Assembly (NCBI RefSeq): GCF_009834365.1
Contig: NZ_CP041349.1
Location: 169,862-233,861, forward strand
Direction: 5' to 3'
Source: Komagataeibacter xylinus
Lineage (GTDB): Bacteria > Pseudomonadota > Alphaproteobacteria > Acetobacterales > Acetobacteraceae
Length of the DNA: 64,000 nucleotides
Each line of letters opens with the position of its first letter. The stretch's first letter is position 1. Positions 61,735 to 64,000 of the stretch are shown here, piece after piece. A model generated the notes under the pieces. It saw nothing but the letters and a program-made list of their open reading frames with translations, ran no database searches and was not told where the DNA came from. The position numbers were made by a program, and so were the translations under genes.

Positions 61735-62214
61735 ATGCGAATGCGACCAGTGTTATTTCTTCGGACATACGCTCCACTGACCTTGCAGCTCTGCCTGTTC
61801 GGTATTCCATGGAAGGCATCTGCCACGCCAGCCAAGGCACCAGGGGTCGCTTATTTTACTCCCCAGAACGCTTCGTCATCTTCACCGCATTCGATTCCGC
61901 TTTCCAATCCGTCCGCAACACCGAACTCGCGCACCTTACAGGAAAGTTTTTATCAAAGCGCTCCCGCTCCTCGCTCGCTTACGACGTCGCCCGGCCTCAA
62001 GAATTTGGATCATGTTGGTCCTTTTGCAATCGAACATAGCCAGAGCAGCCCTATTCCGCTGGAGCAGGGGACAACGATCACCGCAGCTTATCCCGTAAAA
62101 GGCGTACAGGGCATGGACCTCGTCGTAAACGCATTTGGTGGCCATCGACAGACCAATACAGGTAGCAACGTAGGCTCCGCCGCCGTAACCGCTGGCGTGC
62201 GTTTCAAATGGTAG
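61735..62214 (+). CDS. exported hypothetical protein (159 aa)
   Basis: Not recognised. From ATG 61735 (MRMRPVLFLRTYAPL) a signal peptide ends near KASA. The mature part is Ser/Pro-rich (~35-85), then a domain ending VVNAFGGHRQTNTGSNVGSA, AAVTAGVRFKW. The terminal aromatic residue and alternating pattern suggest an outer-membrane strand end. It lies right after the truncated IS5, so the promoter may have been altered by that event. Confidence 0.5.
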   Translation: MRMRPVLFLRTYAPLTLQLCLFGIPWKASATPAKAPGVAYFTPQNASSSSPHSIPLSNPSATPNSRTLQESFYQSAPAPRSLTTSPGLKNLDHVGPFAIEHSQSSPIPLEQGTTITAAYPVKGVQGMDLVVNAFGGHRQTNTGSNVGSAAVTAGVRFKW

Positions 62215-62262
62215 TGCCGGCACGTGATGTGATGACTGTATATAGGCGTCGTTGACCGGACA

Positions 62263-62976
62263 ATGATCTATCTTTTCGAAAACGTCATCGATCTGGCTGC
62301 TGCAATGCGGCAGGCATCCGAAATAGATGAACTGAACCGGTCTTTTCGGACACTCGTGGCCCGACTTGGGCCGTTTGCTCATGCTGCGGGGACAGTCCAC
62401 AAGACCAGGCTTGGTGAGCGCTACCTGATCGACACGACCTATCCTGAACAATGGCTGGAACACTACGTCCGGAATAATTACCAGAAGATTGATCCCGTCA
62501 TAGATCCCGTCAGCCACGGCCTGACGCCCTATGACTGGAAGCAGGTCTATATCCGGAATGCAGACCAGCGAAAAATAATGAATGAATTCAGGGATATTGG
62601 TTTTCAGACTGGGCACGCCATCCCGTTTTACTTAACCCCGAGCATACTACTTCTGGTGAGTGTGGCTTCCCCTGAAAAAGAGATCGACTTCCGAACGCAA
62701 GCACTGCTTCAACTGATTGTTGGTCAATATCACACGCGTTATTGTCAACTCGCCAAACTGCTGGCTCATGATGACCGCCCGCTTGTGACAGAGCGAGAGC
62801 AAGAATGTCTCCTTTGGGTTGCTCAGGGCAAGGACACAACCGAGATCGGTTCCATTCTTTCGATAAGCGACAATACCGTCAAGCATCATCTAAAGAACCT
62901 GATGCAGAAACTTGGGTGCCACAATCGTGTGCAGGCTGTCGTACGCGCCATTCAACTTGGCCTGATACATCCATGA
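62263..62976 (+). CDS. LuxR-type quorum-sensing regulator (solo)
   Basis: 237 residues. An autoinducer-binding domain (~15-165) carries the acyl-homoserine-lactone contacts: Trp and Tyr in WLEHYVRNNY, Asp-Pro in KIDPVIDP, Trp in YDWKQV, and Gly in GFQTGHAIPF. A LuxR HTH follows (~175-235, LVTEREQECLLWVAQGKDTT, then SDNTVKHHLKNLMQKLG). All key ligand residues are kept, so it probably responds to AHLs. No luxI-like synthase is visible in the window; it may be supplied by the host (for example a GinI-type enzyme of acetic acid bacteria) or lie beyond. Confidence 0.88.
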   Translation: MIYLFENVIDLAAAMRQASEIDELNRSFRTLVARLGPFAHAAGTVHKTRLGERYLIDTTYPEQWLEHYVRNNYQKIDPVIDPVSHGLTPYDWKQVYIRNADQRKIMNEFRDIGFQTGHAIPFYLTPSILLLVSVASPEKEIDFRTQALLQLIVGQYHTRYCQLAKLLAHDDRPLVTEREQECLLWVAQGKDTTEIGSILSISDNTVKHHLKNLMQKLGCHNRVQAVVRAIQLGLIHP

Positions 62977-63095
62977 TGTGTATGGACAACTCAACTGAAA
63001 CATATTGTAACATATCGACTACCCGGATGGGTAGTAGGCCATATTTATCAAGATTCTAGAATGCGGAGATCGCGAACTTTGTGGTCTTTGTGTTC

Positions 63096-64000
63096 ATGCT
63101 TTCACCGCTCGTCCACTTCATGTCCGGTCTGCCACGCTCAGGTTCGACCCTGCTAGCCGCAATCCTACGCCAGAATCCGGTTGTAGCCGAAGCGGGGTAT
63201 ATTTCTCCCGTTGCACCAATGATCGTTAAACTCACCTCAGTCATGGTCGAGGGAGAATACCAGACCGAATTTGACACCAAAACCCGCGATCGTGTCCTGC
63301 AGGGCGTGCTGCTGAACTATTACGGCAAGCTGTCAGCGCCCGAAGGTCAACAACCGATGATCATTGATAACAGCCGCATCTGGTGCACCCGTCTCGGACT
63401 GGCAAACGCACTCTTTCCCGGTTCCAAAGTCATCTGCTGCGTAAGGGACCCGGTCTGGATTATTGATTCTTTCGAGCGCCTCATTCAGAAAAATCCGCTG
63501 CTGGGATCAAAAATCGTGCCCATCGAACGCCGGGGCAATCTTTACAGCCGCATAGACTACATCCTTGCGGCAGACGGTCCGTTCGGCTTCTGCTGGCGAG
63601 CCTTCAACGAAGCCTATCATGGTGATATGGCGCATAATCTTATTATCGTCGATTATGACCGTCTGGTGAACGATCCAGCCGGGACGATGGCCATCCTCAC
63701 CGATGCACTCCAGCTTCCTGCATGGAGCTACGATTTTGAACGCGTACAGTTCGAAGAACCTGTTGCATTCGACCAGAACCTGAATTCGCCCGGTCAGCAT
63801 ATCGTGCGTGAGCGGTTGGGGCTATACCCCGGAGACTGTCTATTCCTCCCGAAATTGCTTCCCGGTTGGCAGGTGGTACTTTCTGGCGTGATCCCCGCAA
63901 AAATCCGGGTGGAGCTACGATCATTGCCTGAGTCCTCCCCGCCTGGGATCGTGGCGACAATCGGCCCTGTTTCTGCAAATCATGAAATGCTGCTGGCCCT
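63096..64000 (+). CDS. sulfotransferase-family protein, cut by window end
   Basis: At least 301 residues, open to the last base. The PAPS-binding P-loop is FMSGLPRSGSTLLAAILRQN near the N-terminus and the second cofactor motif is VICCVRDPVWIIDSFERL. A YSRIDYILAADGPFGFCWRA stretch and an IVDYDRLVNDPAGTM segment are typical of the bacterial sulfotransferase family. The start is uncertain: ATG 63096 lies between weak ribosome sites, and GTG 63081 or 63090 are also in frame. The acceptor is unknown. It follows the LuxR gene by 119 bp. Confidence 0.8.
   Translation, partial: MLSPLVHFMSGLPRSGSTLLAAILRQNPVVAEAGYISPVAPMIVKLTSVMVEGEYQTEFDTKTRDRVLQGVLLNYYGKLSAPEGQQPMIIDNSRIWCTRLGLANALFPGSKVICCVRDPVWIIDSFERLIQKNPLLGSKIVPIERRGNLYSRIDYILAADGPFGFCWRAFNEAYHGDMAHNLIIVDYDRLVNDPAGTMAILTDALQLPAWSYDFERVQFEEPVAFDQNLNSPGQHIVRERLGLYPGDCLFLPKLLPGWQVVLSGVIPAKIRVELRSLPESSPPGIVATIGPVSANHEMLLA

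Overview
The window looks like part of a large conjugative plasmid or integrative element from an acetic acid bacterium (Acetobacteraceae, alphaproteobacteria). The lineage call is an inference from protein resemblance: a MucR-type regulator, a NepR-like anti-sigma factor, an IS1031-like IS5 element and GC-rich alphaproteobacterial codon use. No rRNA, tRNA, CRISPR array or recognisable replication initiator was seen.

Layout. (1) 79-3130: a TcpQ-like exported protein, a small unknown gene and two regulators (a double-HTH XRE protein and a GcrA/Myb-like protein). (2) 3263-12246: the first conjugation operon, in the order DotI-DotH-DotG-DotF-like-TraQ-like-IcmD-like-DotN-DotO, matching the traM-traU order of IncI plasmids (type IVB/MPF-I secretion). 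(3) 12415-15996: an insert with hipBA, a PLP aminotransferase and a small lipoprotein. (4) 16323-25507: the second conjugation operon, DotD-DotC-DotB-IcmT-unknown-lytic transglycosylase-DotM-unknown-DotL-DUF1173-like, with most junctions overlapping. (5) 25703-32135: lower-GC accessory DNA with a hydrolase_10 family enzyme, a frameshifted SGNH hydrolase, about 1.1 kb of AT-rich non-coding DNA and a decayed IS3 copy. (6) 32333-44330: an oxalate/Tat island with a cytoplasmic oxalate decarboxylase, a FixL/FixJ-type two-component pair, a second bicupin with a Tat signal, an OprB-like porin, small exported proteins and a complete accessory tatA-(DUF3455)-tatB-tatC set. (7) 44543-45785: an intact IS3-family element. 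(8) 45868-55218: MucR, a NepR-like protein, a MobF relaxase-helicase with a small partner, HU, a BRO-N protein, a structured origin-like region with six 11-bp repeats, a ParA-like NTPase, a membrane protein and a second transglycosylase-like protein. (9) 55571-64000: mixed accessory genes (cupin, quinone-oxidoreductase-like enzyme with divergent frameshifted HxlR regulator, NERD protein, truncated IS5 element, LuxR solo, sulfotransferase cut by the window end).

How the parts fit. The Dot/Icm-like proteins form a transfer machine: DotC/DotD/DotH at the outer membrane, DotG/DotF spanning the periplasm, DotI/TraQ/IcmD/IcmT in the inner membrane, DotO/DotB as ATPases, and DotL/DotM/DotN as the coupling complex. 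The relaxase is MobF rather than the MobP usually paired with this secretion type. DotA/TraY was not found and may lie outside the window.

The most interesting unit is 32-44 kb. A bicupin with a Tat signal and a tatABC operon share an identical 18-bp promoter-proximal element, and a related version precedes the other decarboxylase. This suggests a co-transferred regulon that carries an oxalate decarboxylase together with its own export machinery. Three genes are broken by what looks like loss of a single C, so either indel errors or recent decay should be considered.
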